The notes beneath the pieces are model-generated. The model made no database searches. It was given only the letters and a program-made list of their open reading frames with translations, and was not told where the DNA came from. From Megaleporinus macrocephalus (taxonomy: Eukaryota > Chordata > Actinopteri > Characiformes > Anostomidae), in the NCBI GenBank assembly GCA_021613375.1, contig CM038716.1, positions 18,173,524 through 18,237,523 on the forward strand: a stretch of DNA of 64,000 bases, in the 5' to 3' direction. Shown here in pieces: positions 13,624-25,412 of this stretch; the stretch's first letter is position 1; each line of letters begins with the position of its first letter. The position numbers and the translations under genes were made by a program.

Positions 13624-14131
13624 CAGGGGTATTTAATAAGAATTCAATTTGGTCCAGTTAGAGGAGATTTCTAACTCGTGTTATGATTCAGTGCCATATC
13701 CTGTATATTTAAGTTACCTAGTATCAGCATCTTATACCATCAGCAACCGAAAGACAAACTTATTACCAAGAGCGTTCAGTATATTTCAGTATATTCACTG
13801 TTTAAATGCTGAACTGAATGAATTATTTATAAAGCTCCAAATAATTTTTCAAGTAAGAACAAGGGCTACATTAAAAACGTGGGTCTTCTTGTCAGCTTCG
13901 CCACAATGTGCACAGATCTGATTGGTGATCTTTGGTGATCTTACAGCGCACGTGATTGGTCTCTTGAGTTTACTGTGCCGTAAAGCCCGTATACCATAAA
14001 GACAAGAAAAGCTCCACTGAAAATAAACACAGTAAAAATTAAACCATTCTTAATAGTTTATCGGTTTGGGTCCGCATTGGACAACGTCTGGGTCCGGATT
14101 TGGACCGTGGTCCGCCTATTAGTGACCCCTG
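13624..14131. mobile_element. hAT-type non-autonomous element, copy 1
   Basis: 508 bp, beginning CAGGGGTATTT and ending GTGACCCCTG, so the ends are short inverted repeats of the CAGGGGT...ACCCCTG type. Flanks are tcctagac (13616-13623) and ttctagac (14132-14139), an 8-bp target duplication with one mismatch, typical of hAT. There is no transposase coding. A related copy is at 47654-48133; both share GGTCCAGTTAGAGGAGATTT near the left end and GGGTCCGGA motifs near the right. Confidence 0.85.
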
Positions 14132-14379
14132 TTCTAGACTGTTATGTAACAGTCTTGACTCATTAATATTTCTACCCACAAATGTTACATACAATGACAT
14201 TTTACAACAGCAGAGTAGGTGGAGATATCTTTTGTTCCAGGCTGTGAAGGGGCCTGTCGGCTTTTTTTCATTACCTTTTGATTGAACTGAACTATTAGGG
14301 GGCGTACTTGGTGTTCATTAACGGGGCTGAAGTTGCATGGCGTCCTATTAAACAACTTCTTACTCAAAGGTTCGGTTCC

Positions 14380-14890
14380 ACCTGAAATGCTCCAGGTGCC
14401 AGAATGTAACTGCAGCACAGTTTTAAGCTGGAAGCCAGTTTGAACTTTACTAGCATCGCAACCCCAACAGTATCTTGTAAGTAGCAGCCATGCTGTGTTG
14501 TGTGAGCCACTTTTTATGGCTGAAGTCAGATCATCTCAAATTAAAAGTTTTATAGTGAGTAAAATCATTAGCTTGTGTTGATGTCGAGAGTAAGTTGCAA
14601 GCAACGTATTTATTAGCAAGATCCAACGAACATTAGCATAGATAACTAAGTAGCGCGATGATCCAGCTTATGACAAGGAAGTTCTTTTTTTCTGCCTCTG
14701 TCTGTGTTGACATGTAGCTTGGGTGTGGTCATAGCATATAAATTATAGACAATGCCAAAGGTCTTAGAAAAAAAAGAGCTCATCAAATTCTTTATGAAAA
14801 AAGGAAACAGCTTGTTGTATTGCAGCTACAGACCGTAGGTTGTAAATGTGTGTGTAAAACTGCATCTGGCCAAAAGACATGTACACCTTA
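14380..14890. repeat. Unnamed dispersed repeat, copy B
   Basis: Counterpart of 40-440 in the same orientation, with tagcagccatgctgtgttgt, gaagtcagatcatctcaaat, aaacagcttgttgtatt and tgtgtgtaaaactgcatc. Its left part (gtgccagaatgtaactgcag) also resembles the loop of the palindromic MITE family, so the two families may be related. Confidence 0.55.
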
Positions 14891-16468
14891 AAGAACAATA
14901 AAAAAAACTGCTTAAATACTATTTCATTAGATATGTTTATGTAAGTTGGAGCTTGCTAAAAGCTAACCTTACCTGTGGCAAATAAAACAGCAAAAAAGTT
15001 TTCTTAATTACAGAACATTTTAGTAACAATTCTTAATTCTTCAATAACAATTCTCAATGCAACACACTGATCACCATGATGTGCTTTAAATAAGTCTCTA
15101 CCAGTACACTACAAAAAGTTCAATCCAAATGATATAAAAACAATTAAAAACTTTTTGATTTAGGGATCAGGATTTGGGACAGCCATGACCCAACAAAATA
15201 GTACCCAATTATGATTTTGTATATTTAAGGGCTACTATGTATATTTATGCTTTGACTTGAAAGATCATAACATAATCCTAGTACAAATTGCCTTAGTTAA
15301 CTTTTTTTTTAAAGATTTTTGAAATAAACTAAATGAATTCTTTTTGTTTGAGTCCACAGTTTGAACTAATTCCGGCTGAACAGGTGGATCTCTGTGAATG
15401 TGTTGCCTATTAGTGACGTTACAAAAAATCAACTCAGGCTTTTTTGAAATACATTCTGTTAATATATGTACTGTATGGACGTGGAGTGAACATTTTTAAA
15501 CATTAATTATTACACATTGTTTTAAAAATGGTGATATGAGTCCTGTTATATGTTTTTCTTTCTTGTCTAAAGATTGGTATGATTGGAGTTAGGAAGGTGG
15601 TGAATATGGGATGTTACTTAGGGCCCCCAAATGTGCAGAAACGGTTAACATCCCGCTGTTAGTACTGAAAGGGTAAATCTTTGTCATCTCTACAGTGAAC
15701 GCCAGTAAATGTGACCATCAAAAACACATTTGAAAGGCTTAGTTTTAAATTAACTGTTATGTAAACTGGTTGTTTGGTGAAATAAAGAAACTCCATATGA
15801 TCTGCCAGTATAGAGCATTCACTGGGTCTCGTGGCTGGTATGAGCAGTAAACAGAGAGCGTTCCTGTCCTACACATAATTTTGCCACAATCATTTTTAGG
15901 ATTACTGAGAGTTTTAATATTTGTAATCGAATCTCCAGCTCATATATACACACGGAACTGAATGGCGAACAGGGAAGAATCTGTGTTCTGTCTGCCCTGT
16001 TCTTCAAATTCACATCCCCCTTTACAAATGAAGTGCAGGGGGGCGCACACTGAACAGAAACCAACACCAAGCAATACCGGAAAATCAAAAAGTGAAACAG
16101 GTTTATTAGTTTTCCAGCAAAATAAAGTAAAACATATACAGATTGAAAACTTTGTCACTTGTTGTGGCTGCAGTCTCTGTTTTTCATCTGAGAGAAGAGG
16201 TAGAGCAGGTTCAGCTCCAGCGTTCAATCTAAGGGTTTTGACATTACCGCTAGCTTTCTGAGTAAAGTTACTGAAGCGGTCCTCAGTAAATTGTGCTGTT
16301 GTGTTAGACAACGCTGCTAAACATGATGTGCTAAACAGGTCCAGTTTTTATGTGTCAATATAAGACAATGTTTTTATCCACTTTACTGCTGGATGGCATT
16401 CACACACACAGAATGCTGGCATAAGGTTGACTGGGTGGATGAACCTCAGACATAAGCAACACACAGAC

Positions 16469-16549
16469 AGATGGATGGATGGGTGGATGGATGGATGGAT
16501 GGATGGATGGATGGATGGATGGATGGATGGATGGATGGATGGATGGATG

Positions 16550-16635
<86 letters not shown>
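16469..16635 (+). repeat. Compound tetranucleotide microsatellite (GGAT)n(GATA)n
   Basis: About 80 bp of almost pure TGGA repeats pass without interruption into about 85 bp of TAGA repeats, with a single variant unit (gggt) near the left end. In reverse translation it gives an artefactual Ile-Tyr-Leu-Ser protein. Confidence 0.97.
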
Positions 16636-18360
16636 AAAGCTGAAGCTGTATTGTGAGGGGAGCAGCGCTTGTAGAATACAGCAGATGTAAATTAGACTTT
16701 GGGAAGATTTGCCATCCTTTAAAGGTAAAGACATACTTGGTACTTGTTCATTCTTTTGGGCACCTTTATTTTTGCGTGTAGGGGTGAAGTAGGCTGTAAT
16801 ATACAGTGTTTCCTAAAGTACTTGGCAAGTCAGGTCCAGAGTTTTGGATGTCCACATATTACATCCCATATGTCACACATTCAATAAGTAGAGCCTTTAA
16901 TAACTGGATGGAGCGTCGTTTCCATTTTATTTTATTTACAGTTCCTTTCACTTTCTTGTGTGTGACTGAAAATGTTCTTTTCAGTTTGTTATTGGAGCCA
17001 CTTTATCATCCTTTTGGAGGCCATGCCAGTGTATTCTTTGCAACAATGGATGTGTTTCTAAGGCAGAAAATATATATCTATACACATTTAAAATCATTGG
17101 ACCATGAACATCTTTACTTATACCCACATAAATCATGAAGAAGTCAGTCTCAGTCAGTCAGGCATGTCATTACAATACACCCACTATGGTAGTATTTTCC
17201 TTATCAATTTTCCATTACACTGGTATTATCTGTCTATACGAAGTCTGCAGGCTCATCTCTGAGCAGTTCAGCCCATCTAGCTCAGCTCCAGCATGTCGAC
17301 TGGGCTGTTTCTGATTATCAGCCCGTTTAATTCCCTTTTGAAATTGTATCGCATAGCATTCAGACTGCTTTAATCTCATATTTCAAGGTGTTTTTATGTT
17401 GCAGGCAAAGTATTTGAATTTGATCAGAAATAAATTTTAACTGCCTTCTTTTATAATTTGAAATGAAACTATATAAACAAAAATATGACTGTCTTTGATA
17501 GTAAATAGTAATATTAGACCATTTTAAATCAATAGCAACTGCTATTGTGTTGTTGTTGTTTTTTTTTTTTTTTTGCCTAATTAGTAACAGGGGAGACAGC
17601 CAAACTGAATAATCTTGATGCAAACACTTGCATTTGAATGGTGGCAACTATATGGCTCCCCTATAATCTAAGTTCATTTACTCTGTCATAAGTCATACTG
17701 CAACTACAACACATTGTCCCTTAAGCGTTCTGTGTGTCAACATAGCAATGTCTTTAATTGATTTCAACAAGAAATGAAACGTGTGCTGTTTACTATATAC
17801 ATTAGGCTGAATAGAACATGATCAGTGCTGTTGTGCAGTAGCTGAAAGCTTTTTCTCTGACAGTGGAAATTGCAGTCTCCATTAATCATGTGGTTGATAA
17901 TGATTTCTACGACTGTGAGTAAGGCTTAGTGCTTGAGACAAAGATTTCACAACCAATATTTCAAACTGCAGTTTAAAGAGACTGACATCATGCAAAAGTT
18001 CAATCACTAACAAACTGGCCAGTGTCCATCCAGAAGGATGAGTTAAGGACTGGCCAGAGTCCATCCGTGGTGGGGTGTCATGACATGCATATTAATAAAA
18101 TTAGTATTTCTGTTTTGGATAGAGAAGTTGCAGGATGATACACGCTGTGGATCAAACACAGTTCAATGTATAATCGGAATGGACCAAAATCAGAATCGTC
18201 AGATTTTTTGCACATAATTTGCAGTTAACTGGGCAGTTGATTTTGGCATTATGCCAAATTTATGAATTATGAATTTTGCATTGTCTGTGTTAAATAGCCA
18301 CAAGCATTTTTATGTTATTTAAATCCACAACTAGTTTTTAAGAAAATACAAATCCATTAT

Positions 18361-19325
18361 TTGGCCAAATGTATGTGGACTCCCCTTCTAATTATTGAGC
18401 TTAATTGTTAAATCAATCTTATTTAAAGGTGGATTGTAGGATGCCACCTTTCCCACACACTTTTTCTGCTTGGCTAGATCTGCCTTGGTGAACTTTAAGT
18501 ACTATAATTGTGAACTGTTAACAGCTACAGCAACAGTAACTCAGTCACAAAGTACTAGACCATGCAAGTCCATATAGTGCATTGAATGCATGAAGGGTTG
18601 AAGTGCATACTGTATACAAATCCTGTATCTTGTCACTTACTTCAGAGTTCCAAACTACAGCTAAAGCAAAATCAGCACAAGAACTATGGGCTGAGAGCTT
18701 CATGACATGACGTTTTCATGGTTGAGCTGGACTCTGGAGCTGTGGGAACGTCTTCACAAGCTGGCAGTATGATGCCGGGAGAACGCTACCTGCTAGAAGG
18801 GATAGTGTCACCAGTGACGTTCAGTGGAAAAGGGATAACAATCTGGGCTCCACTCCTTAGTTCCAGTGATGGTTAATGGTAAAACAAAGACAATTATATG
18901 ATTTTAACTTTGTGGCAGTAGTTTGGGGAAAGCCCTTTCCTGTTCCAGCATGACTGTGCTCCAGTGCGTATTCCGCGGACCATAAAGACGTGGTTTGACG
19001 AATTTAGTATGAAGGAACTCCAGTAACCTGCACAGAGCCCTGTCCTCAATCCTACCAAACACCTTGTGGAGGGAATTATATTGTTGATTGTGAGCCGGAC
19101 TTTCTCATTCAACAACACAGGCTGACCTTTAATTTTTTTTTTTTATTGAATGGGCACAAATTCCCACAGACCTGCTCCGAATTCTTGTGGAAAGCCTTTC
19201 TAGAGGAGAGGAGAGCTGTTATAGGTGCAACAAGGGTGGAACTTCATATTAACGCCCATGGTTTTGGAATGGGATGTTCAACAAGTACATATAGATGTGA
19301 AGTGGGTGCCCACACAGTGTACTTT
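18361..19325 (+). mobile_element. Decayed Tc1/mariner-type transposon
   Basis: Begins ttggccaaatgtatgtggac and ends near gtgggtgcccacacagtgta, matching the ends of a common fish Tc1-like family (GGCCAAAAGTATGTGGACACC). The interior contains recognisable transposase-derived stretches such as accagtgacgttcagtgga and ctgtgctccagtgcg. All frames are broken, so this is a dead copy between kiaa0753 and the CpG island. Confidence 0.7.
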
Positions 19326-19917
19326 ACGTTTTAAACAACAGCTAAAGTTCAAGAACACCAAACATAAGACTCATCAGCACCCCAAATTAATTCTGTACGC
19401 AAGCATACCACTAAATGAATACTGATAGGAGCAAAGACCTAAGGACAAGCTCTCCTCCTGCAATCTCAGTGAACTGGCCATGCTACATTACCACACTCCT
19501 TGAGGGACCGAGCCTATTTGTAGCAGTCAGGAAGTGCAATGACAAAACACTTCTCACAGTCACTGTGCTGAGATTCTTGTAGGAGCAGCTAGAGAGAAAC
19601 ACCCCCCAGGGCCAGACCAGACAGCAAGACAGATAACATTGATTACACTGGCTTGTAGCGAAGGGGGAAAAAGCTAATTCAATTAATTTAAACTTTTTTT
19701 TCCCCTTAGAAGCAATCTCATCCTTGGCATTATGGGCTGTGTGCCATGACTGGAAATGAAAGTTCAGTTTTATCTCCTGCTTCTCCAATTCAAAATACTC
19801 ATATGAGACATTGTGAAACTAAACCCAGTGATTCAAAAATAAAAAGGTTTATTAATATTATTGTTGGTAGCATTTAGTTTTTATTTTAAATATATGCTCA
19901 TTTTATTGCTATTTATT

Positions 19918-19933
19918 TAAATAATAATAATAA

Positions 19934-19970
<37 letters not shown>
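19918..19970 (+). repeat. (AAT)n(AAG)n microsatellite
   Basis: A short ATA run changes into about 11 perfect AAG units, an uninterrupted purine tract. Confidence 0.95.
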
Positions 19971-19971
<1 letters not shown>

Positions 19972-20574
19972 GTTTTTGTTATTATTGTTATACACTCACT
20001 ATCTATAATTGTTGAACTACCAAAGAATCTACATAATCAGTGTAGCTGATAAAATAGACAAAAAGAGTAGATACAGCAAAAAGTTGGAAACCACACAAAT
20101 TCTATTTACAAGTATAACTTATTATTTTTCAGAGTCACATACAAAACATTCAAAAACATTCAAAATTACACCAAAAAAGTTTCTGTTCTTCACCTCATCT
20201 TTTAACAACACAGTTTAAGCATTTAGGGAACTTGTGTAAAGTGGAGTTACCAGGTAACTAAGTTTTGGGAGCTGGACCACGCCCTAATTACCTCTACCTA
20301 CTATATATACAACCCCAATCTCGCTCCATTCCCATGCTGAACAACATTGTACCCACCACCTCCCCATCTCCTCCCTACATTCCATATTTATCCCAAAGAC
20401 TGGAGGGGGGGCACCATTCACGCACAAGCACGTACCCACACGAAACTCCAGCCCAAGCCCTTTAAGACCCCCCCCCCACCCCCCTTTTCCAGCTCACTTC
20501 TAAACGTGGTCCATGCTAGCAAATGAAATGTTTTCTGTTCTTGCTTGAGTTCAGCTGCTTAGGGTCTCAGTTCA

Positions 20575-21370
20575 GGGTCTTCTTTTGTCATATTTTTTGT
20601 TTTGTAATACACCAGGTAGGTGTCAGGTCTGGACTGCAGGCCAGTTTAGCACCCAGACTCTTTAACTATGGAGCCATGCTCTCATAATACGTGCAGAATA
20701 TGGTTTGGCATTGTCTGAAATAATTAGGGTCCTGAAAAAGACGTCATCTGGATGGCAGCATGTGTTCCTGTAAAAATCTTGTATATTGTGCCTTTACAGA
20801 TGTTCAAGTCACCCATGCTGGATGGACCTTCTCCTCTTTAGCTCAGAGTCCATGGTTTCCAAAAGGAATTTCATATTTTGATTTGCCGGACCACAGGACA
20901 CTTTTCCACTTTGCCTCAGTCCATCTTAAATGAGCTCAACCCAGAAAGCACAGCAGTGTTTCCAGATCCTGTTTATATCTGGTTACATCTTTGCAGGGTA
21001 GAGTTTTAACTTGCATTTTTGGCTGCAGAAAATGTTTTCCAGAGCTCACGCTGTTTCCACTACAGAACTCTGTTTGTTTTTAATGTAGTGCCGCCTGAGG
21101 ACACAAAAATCACAGCTATCTAATATTGTTTTTCAGCTTTGTCCCTCTCATACAGAGATTCTTTGGAATGATATTATGTACTGTAGACAATAAAATCATC
21201 CCTGTTATTTTAGGGTGAGAAACTTAATTCTTGAATTGTTACACTGTTTGCCCGTCTTTCACAGAGAGGTGAATCCCTCCCCATCTTTAACTTTTAAAAA
21301 ACTTTTTATACCCAGTCATGTTATTGAACAATTGCCAAATTAACCAATTAGTTGTGAGATTCAGATCCCA
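20575..21370 (-). mobile_element. Decayed Tc1/mariner-type transposon, transposase on the minus strand
   Basis: Contains hallmarks of a widespread fish Tc1-like element in reverse orientation: gtcaggtctggactgcaggc, ctggatggcagcatgtgtt, cttttccactttgcctcagt and tagtgccgcctgagga. On the minus strand these correspond to the helix-turn-helix and catalytic parts of a transposase. Frameshifts and stops have destroyed it. Confidence 0.75.
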
Positions 21371-22328
21371 GACGACTACCAACAAAAATGTCTCCACACC
21401 ATCAGTATACCCCGGTTCTTCTACAGAGATCCAAAGCTATGGAGGGACTTTATGAGGTGAGGACACATGCTATTTTTCATGTTGCTACAAGGGCCTGCCA
21501 CAAGCTGTGCAGCTTACATGTGGGCCTCATCTAGTGGCCTGCCTAACAGTCTGCCTTTCTCCCAAAGCTGAGAACAGAGGAGGCTTCCCAAGTCATTTTT
21601 GGAAGGAAGGTCTGCACCAACAGGGGCAATGGATACACAGTGGATGCAGAGCAGTGTCCCACAACACTGTCAGGAGAACACTATCAAGTCAGTGCCTGAT
21701 CCTGTAGCAGACCCGCCTGCCTCAGAGGACGTATCTGCTGTCCTGCCTGCCTCCGATGATCATGTTGCCATAGCTCCAGTGCACTGGCTTGTTGATGACT
21801 ACCCTCATGCCACTGAGAATGTCCTTGTCTGTGGTGGCTCCTTTAGCTGCCTCTACTGGTTTTACAGACACAACTGGAGCAGACCCAGCTTTTGCTGACT
21901 GACTACTGACAATTCAGTTCCTGTTCTGTTCTTTAGTGCTGACTCCACCAAAGTTCATGTTCAAGTCCTCCAGGCTACTCCAGTTCTGGCTCTCCATGTA
22001 GCTCTAGTGTTGTGTCATGACATCATCAAGGTGCCAGCTTTTTGCACTGCTGCCCAGTTCCCCCATCAGTTGATCCACTTAGCTGATCCTGTCCCTGTGC
22101 CCTCTGATGCTGTTGGTGGACTGCCCTACCCTCTGGACTTACTGCAAGGTTTCTTACGCTCCCTCAGGTCCAGGACCAATCTCTGTCAAGTATTTTAGTA
22201 GCCATGCCTAAAGTCGCCCCTTTGGAAAGGCTCCACTTAGACTCCCTGGCTCCGCCCACACAAGATCTAGGCACAACTGCGACATATACTCCTTTCTTTG
22301 TTTTGGTCTTTGTAGAGTCTCTATATCA

Positions 22329-22755
22329 GTGTCCTGATTCAGAGGCTGCATCCTTTGGAAGCTGTATTTGAAGGCTGATTACGTCACAACAGCGTGACTA
22401 GCTCATCCTACTGTAAAGGCTCCGTGATATGTGCCTGAGAAATACATCCTTCTTTTCCATGGCAATAAGGAATTTAACAGGTGAATCCTTTGCCAGCCAA
22501 CATATCCCATGGTTCATTTCGCGCCGGTGAAGATTAAACACTATATCGGCATCAGCAGAACGTCAAGGTTGCTAGGTGACAGGAGCAGCGTTTTGTGAGG
22601 CCACGGTATTGGCAAGAACAGCAACACAAACACTGAATCTGCTGTAGAGCAAACCGTCTAATTTCAATTCGGCCTTCATGGTCTATGTGACCTTCGAAGG
22701 ATAAGTCTTTGTAGACCACATTCTTTGAAGGCTGCAGCCCCTGTATTGGGACACA
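22329..22755. mobile_element. Non-autonomous DNA transposon with about 34-bp inverted ends
   Basis: The left end reads agtgtcctgattcagaggct and then gcatcctttgga. The right end, read in reverse complement, is gtgtcccaatacaggggctg followed by cagccttcaaag. The imperfect inverted ends enclose about 430 bp without coding. I recall this end type as common in fish DNA transposons but cannot name the superfamily with confidence. Confidence 0.65.
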
Positions 22756-23627
22756 GCTTATGTGTGCATGTGTTTTGACCTCTGCCTTTACGAACTGATT
22801 ATTGGAACGCCCCAAATAAACCACACTGCATTTACAACCTGCTTAAACACGTACGAGTAGATATCTTCCCATATGTCTGAAGTTCAGTATCAGAAGTTGG
22901 TTGCAATTTCTGCTGGTTACCAAGCAATCTGAAATATTTTTCTTGAGATGGATGTCTAAACTCTGAATTATTAAATCCATTGTTCTGGGACATCAGCAGC
23001 TACATTGGTTGATTTGCAATTTTCGTTTCAAAGTAACGCCTTCTTAGCAGCTTCACATCCTTTCAGACCCTTTCAGAGTTGTCTAATCACAGTTGAAAGA
23101 TAAACAGAAACATGCATGGATGTTATTTTTAGATCTGAATTAAGAGTGGTGCTTGATTTTCTCATGCTGAGATGAAATATTCATGTCCTGCATATCTAAT
23201 AATGACAGTTTTGGTGGTCTACCAGGTGGTACATGGATGTTAGGAGGCTTGTTTCTCTATACATTTGAAAATCATTTTTGAACTCCAGTTTTTAACTTTT
23301 TTTTCACTTATTTTTTCCCACTCCTTATGTAAGGACTAGAAGAAATTCATTAATTGAAATATTTTTTAAAAGATGAATAACTTACACTAACTTGCACTTA
23401 ATGGCTGTTTTGATTAGAAATAATAATAATATAAAGGGTGGTTTTGACTTGAAGGCAAACTTAATTATACGCTCACTGAGTGTATATATCTAGTATATGA
23501 TTTTATATCTAATATTTCAGCTTGTAAATAACTTAAATTCATCATTAACAAGTGAAGCACTCAGAGTAATGCTATCATAATATTTTATTTAATCAGGTAA
23601 TAAAAACACTCAGTAAAAATATCCACA

Positions 23628-23646
23628 AGCACACACACACACACAG
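23628..23646 (+). repeat. (CA)n microsatellite
   Basis: About nine CA units in the intergenic region below kiaa0753. Confidence 0.9.
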
Positions 23647-25273
23647 AGTAGTGCAATGTAAAAAATGCTTTGTTCTCCCTGAGCAAAGCTGATGCTGCAA
23701 ATGTATGGTAATAGCTGTGGGGATGGCTGTTAGTACAACTTTTTCCTATAGTTAATGGAGAAGAGCTGCATGTGTGCATTCACACACCAGAACCCATGTA
23801 AGCAATGGCTAATTTACTCAGTCACTGTGTGTCCTTTGTCGCGAGCATATTCCCTGTAGGCCAGTCCAACATCTGGACTCAACCACTTACATTGTCTCTT
23901 TCTTCCCTTCAGGACATTACACATGAATTCATTTAGCACTCTGGCCTCTGCGCACTACTATTATCACTTGCCACTTAATTACTGCACCTCAATCACACCA
24001 CACTGGTGCCTACTGCGCACCTCTAGGGGCAATTAGAAACAGTTCATTTTAACCTTCCCCTGTGTATGTAAATTGATCTGTGAATTGGCAACCACAGTAA
24101 TATAAATGCGCTGTGAGTTCAGTATTTCAAACAGCCTGCCCTCATGTGTCCACCCAAAACAGCTTGTTCTTTTAGACATTCAACCCGCCTTCAATATAAG
24201 ATATATAAACCACTGAAGGAGGCATGTAGGCAGGTTTACACCAAATTTAGTTATGGCTATATTTGTCGCTTAGACCAACAGACATGGCTGTTCCTCTCTA
24301 TGAGGTCCCAAAAAGCAGAAAAAGAAGGCCTCATTTTGACTTGTTCATATTAACTTGGTCAGTAACTTTTATCATTGTTGAATTGTGGCAAATGCTTTAT
24401 GGCTCAGCATTTACAACAAATAAGCCTAAATCCGACATGAATGTATTTATACAGACATCAAACTAGCACAGAGTGGTGGGAGCAATATTTATAAGGGTAT
24501 TTCCCTGAATATGGCACCTAAAAAACATTCATACTATGGGATGAAGTAACCAATCCATGCTTTGCTATAAATTTCTTTTGAAGCAACTGTTGTGAGAATA
24601 GAAACGCTTTACAAAGAGTTGACAAAAAAAAAAAATTTAATACAACAAGAACCCGTAGTGCACTTTGTTAAGAGTCACTACATTATGTGGAGTTTCCAGT
24701 TTTAAAATGCTACATATTAAAGAGCCTGCATTGTAGATATTTGAAACTGGGAAGGTGGGAAATAACAAAACATTTGCCAGCAAGCTAACATGATCCTGAT
24801 TACAATCTTATTCCAAAGCTGCCTGCTCTATGGTAACAAAGTTTTAACCCTAAATTTTGGTAGAAAATTAGGGAGAAAAAATCTCATTCGTTTTTTTGTC
24901 AATGTTCTGTAAAGCATCTCCAACCAAAGAACAACTGTAAACAGGGCATGGATAAGTAAACTAGCATGACAGGAAGTGGCACGCAGGCCTTATATTCATT
25001 CATATTTATATTAAACTCCACACTTAAAAATCCTAAGAGATAAATTGCTGTAAGAAAATGTCTATACACTTGAAGTCACCTGAGTAGCAAAAAGTAAACA
25101 ATGATTTTTTCATGTGATGCATTTCTAATCCCAGAAGCCCAGATTGTAACACAAGCATACAACAATTCATACCAGTGTTTTACATGGTTACGAATACGAT
25201 AATAACTCTGGTTTGTTTGCACTAATAAAACTGATTTAACACCAGTAGTGGAGAGTTCTTATTAGTCCCAACG

Positions 25274-25412
25274 CTAAGACACAGGCAGAGAAGGGGACTG
25301 CACTGGTTGGAGAAACTCTGAGGTGAAGACGGCCTCTGCGTACTCCTCACAAACATGCTGGAATTCTGCTGCCACATCAGCCAAGGCCTCTTCCATCAGC
25401 TCCTCAGCCAGA
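25274..25412 (-). CDS. kiaa0753: kiaa0753 exon 18, C-terminus and stop (residues 869-914)
   Basis: Encodes [20 protein letters not shown], then [14 protein letters not shown] and a short divergent tail ending PVS. Human has [33 protein letters not shown]. The stop TAG is at 25274-25276. No canonical AATAAA lies in the first 370 bases beyond it; a TATAAA variant occurs near 25,004-25,009. Confidence 0.97.

Larger units (their letters stand above)
14891..25273. other. Intergenic region between kiaa0753 and the CpG island
   Basis: No gene is supported. It holds the two Tc1 remnants, the inverted-repeat element and the microsatellites listed. The stretch 21,380-22,240 is less AT-rich and pyrimidine-rich with short open frames, perhaps an old retroelement, but I recognise no domain. 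23,930-24,110 is repeat-free but without a clear signal. Confidence 0.6.

Noticed and set aside
16348..16734. Long minus-strand frame with Ile-Tyr-Leu-Ser and His-Pro-Ser-Ile repeats
   Set aside because: It is only the translation of the GATA/GGAT microsatellite.
21507..22198. Open frames with a faint resemblance to retroelement or transposase pieces
   Set aside because: I could not align them convincingly to any family; only noted in the intergenic entry.
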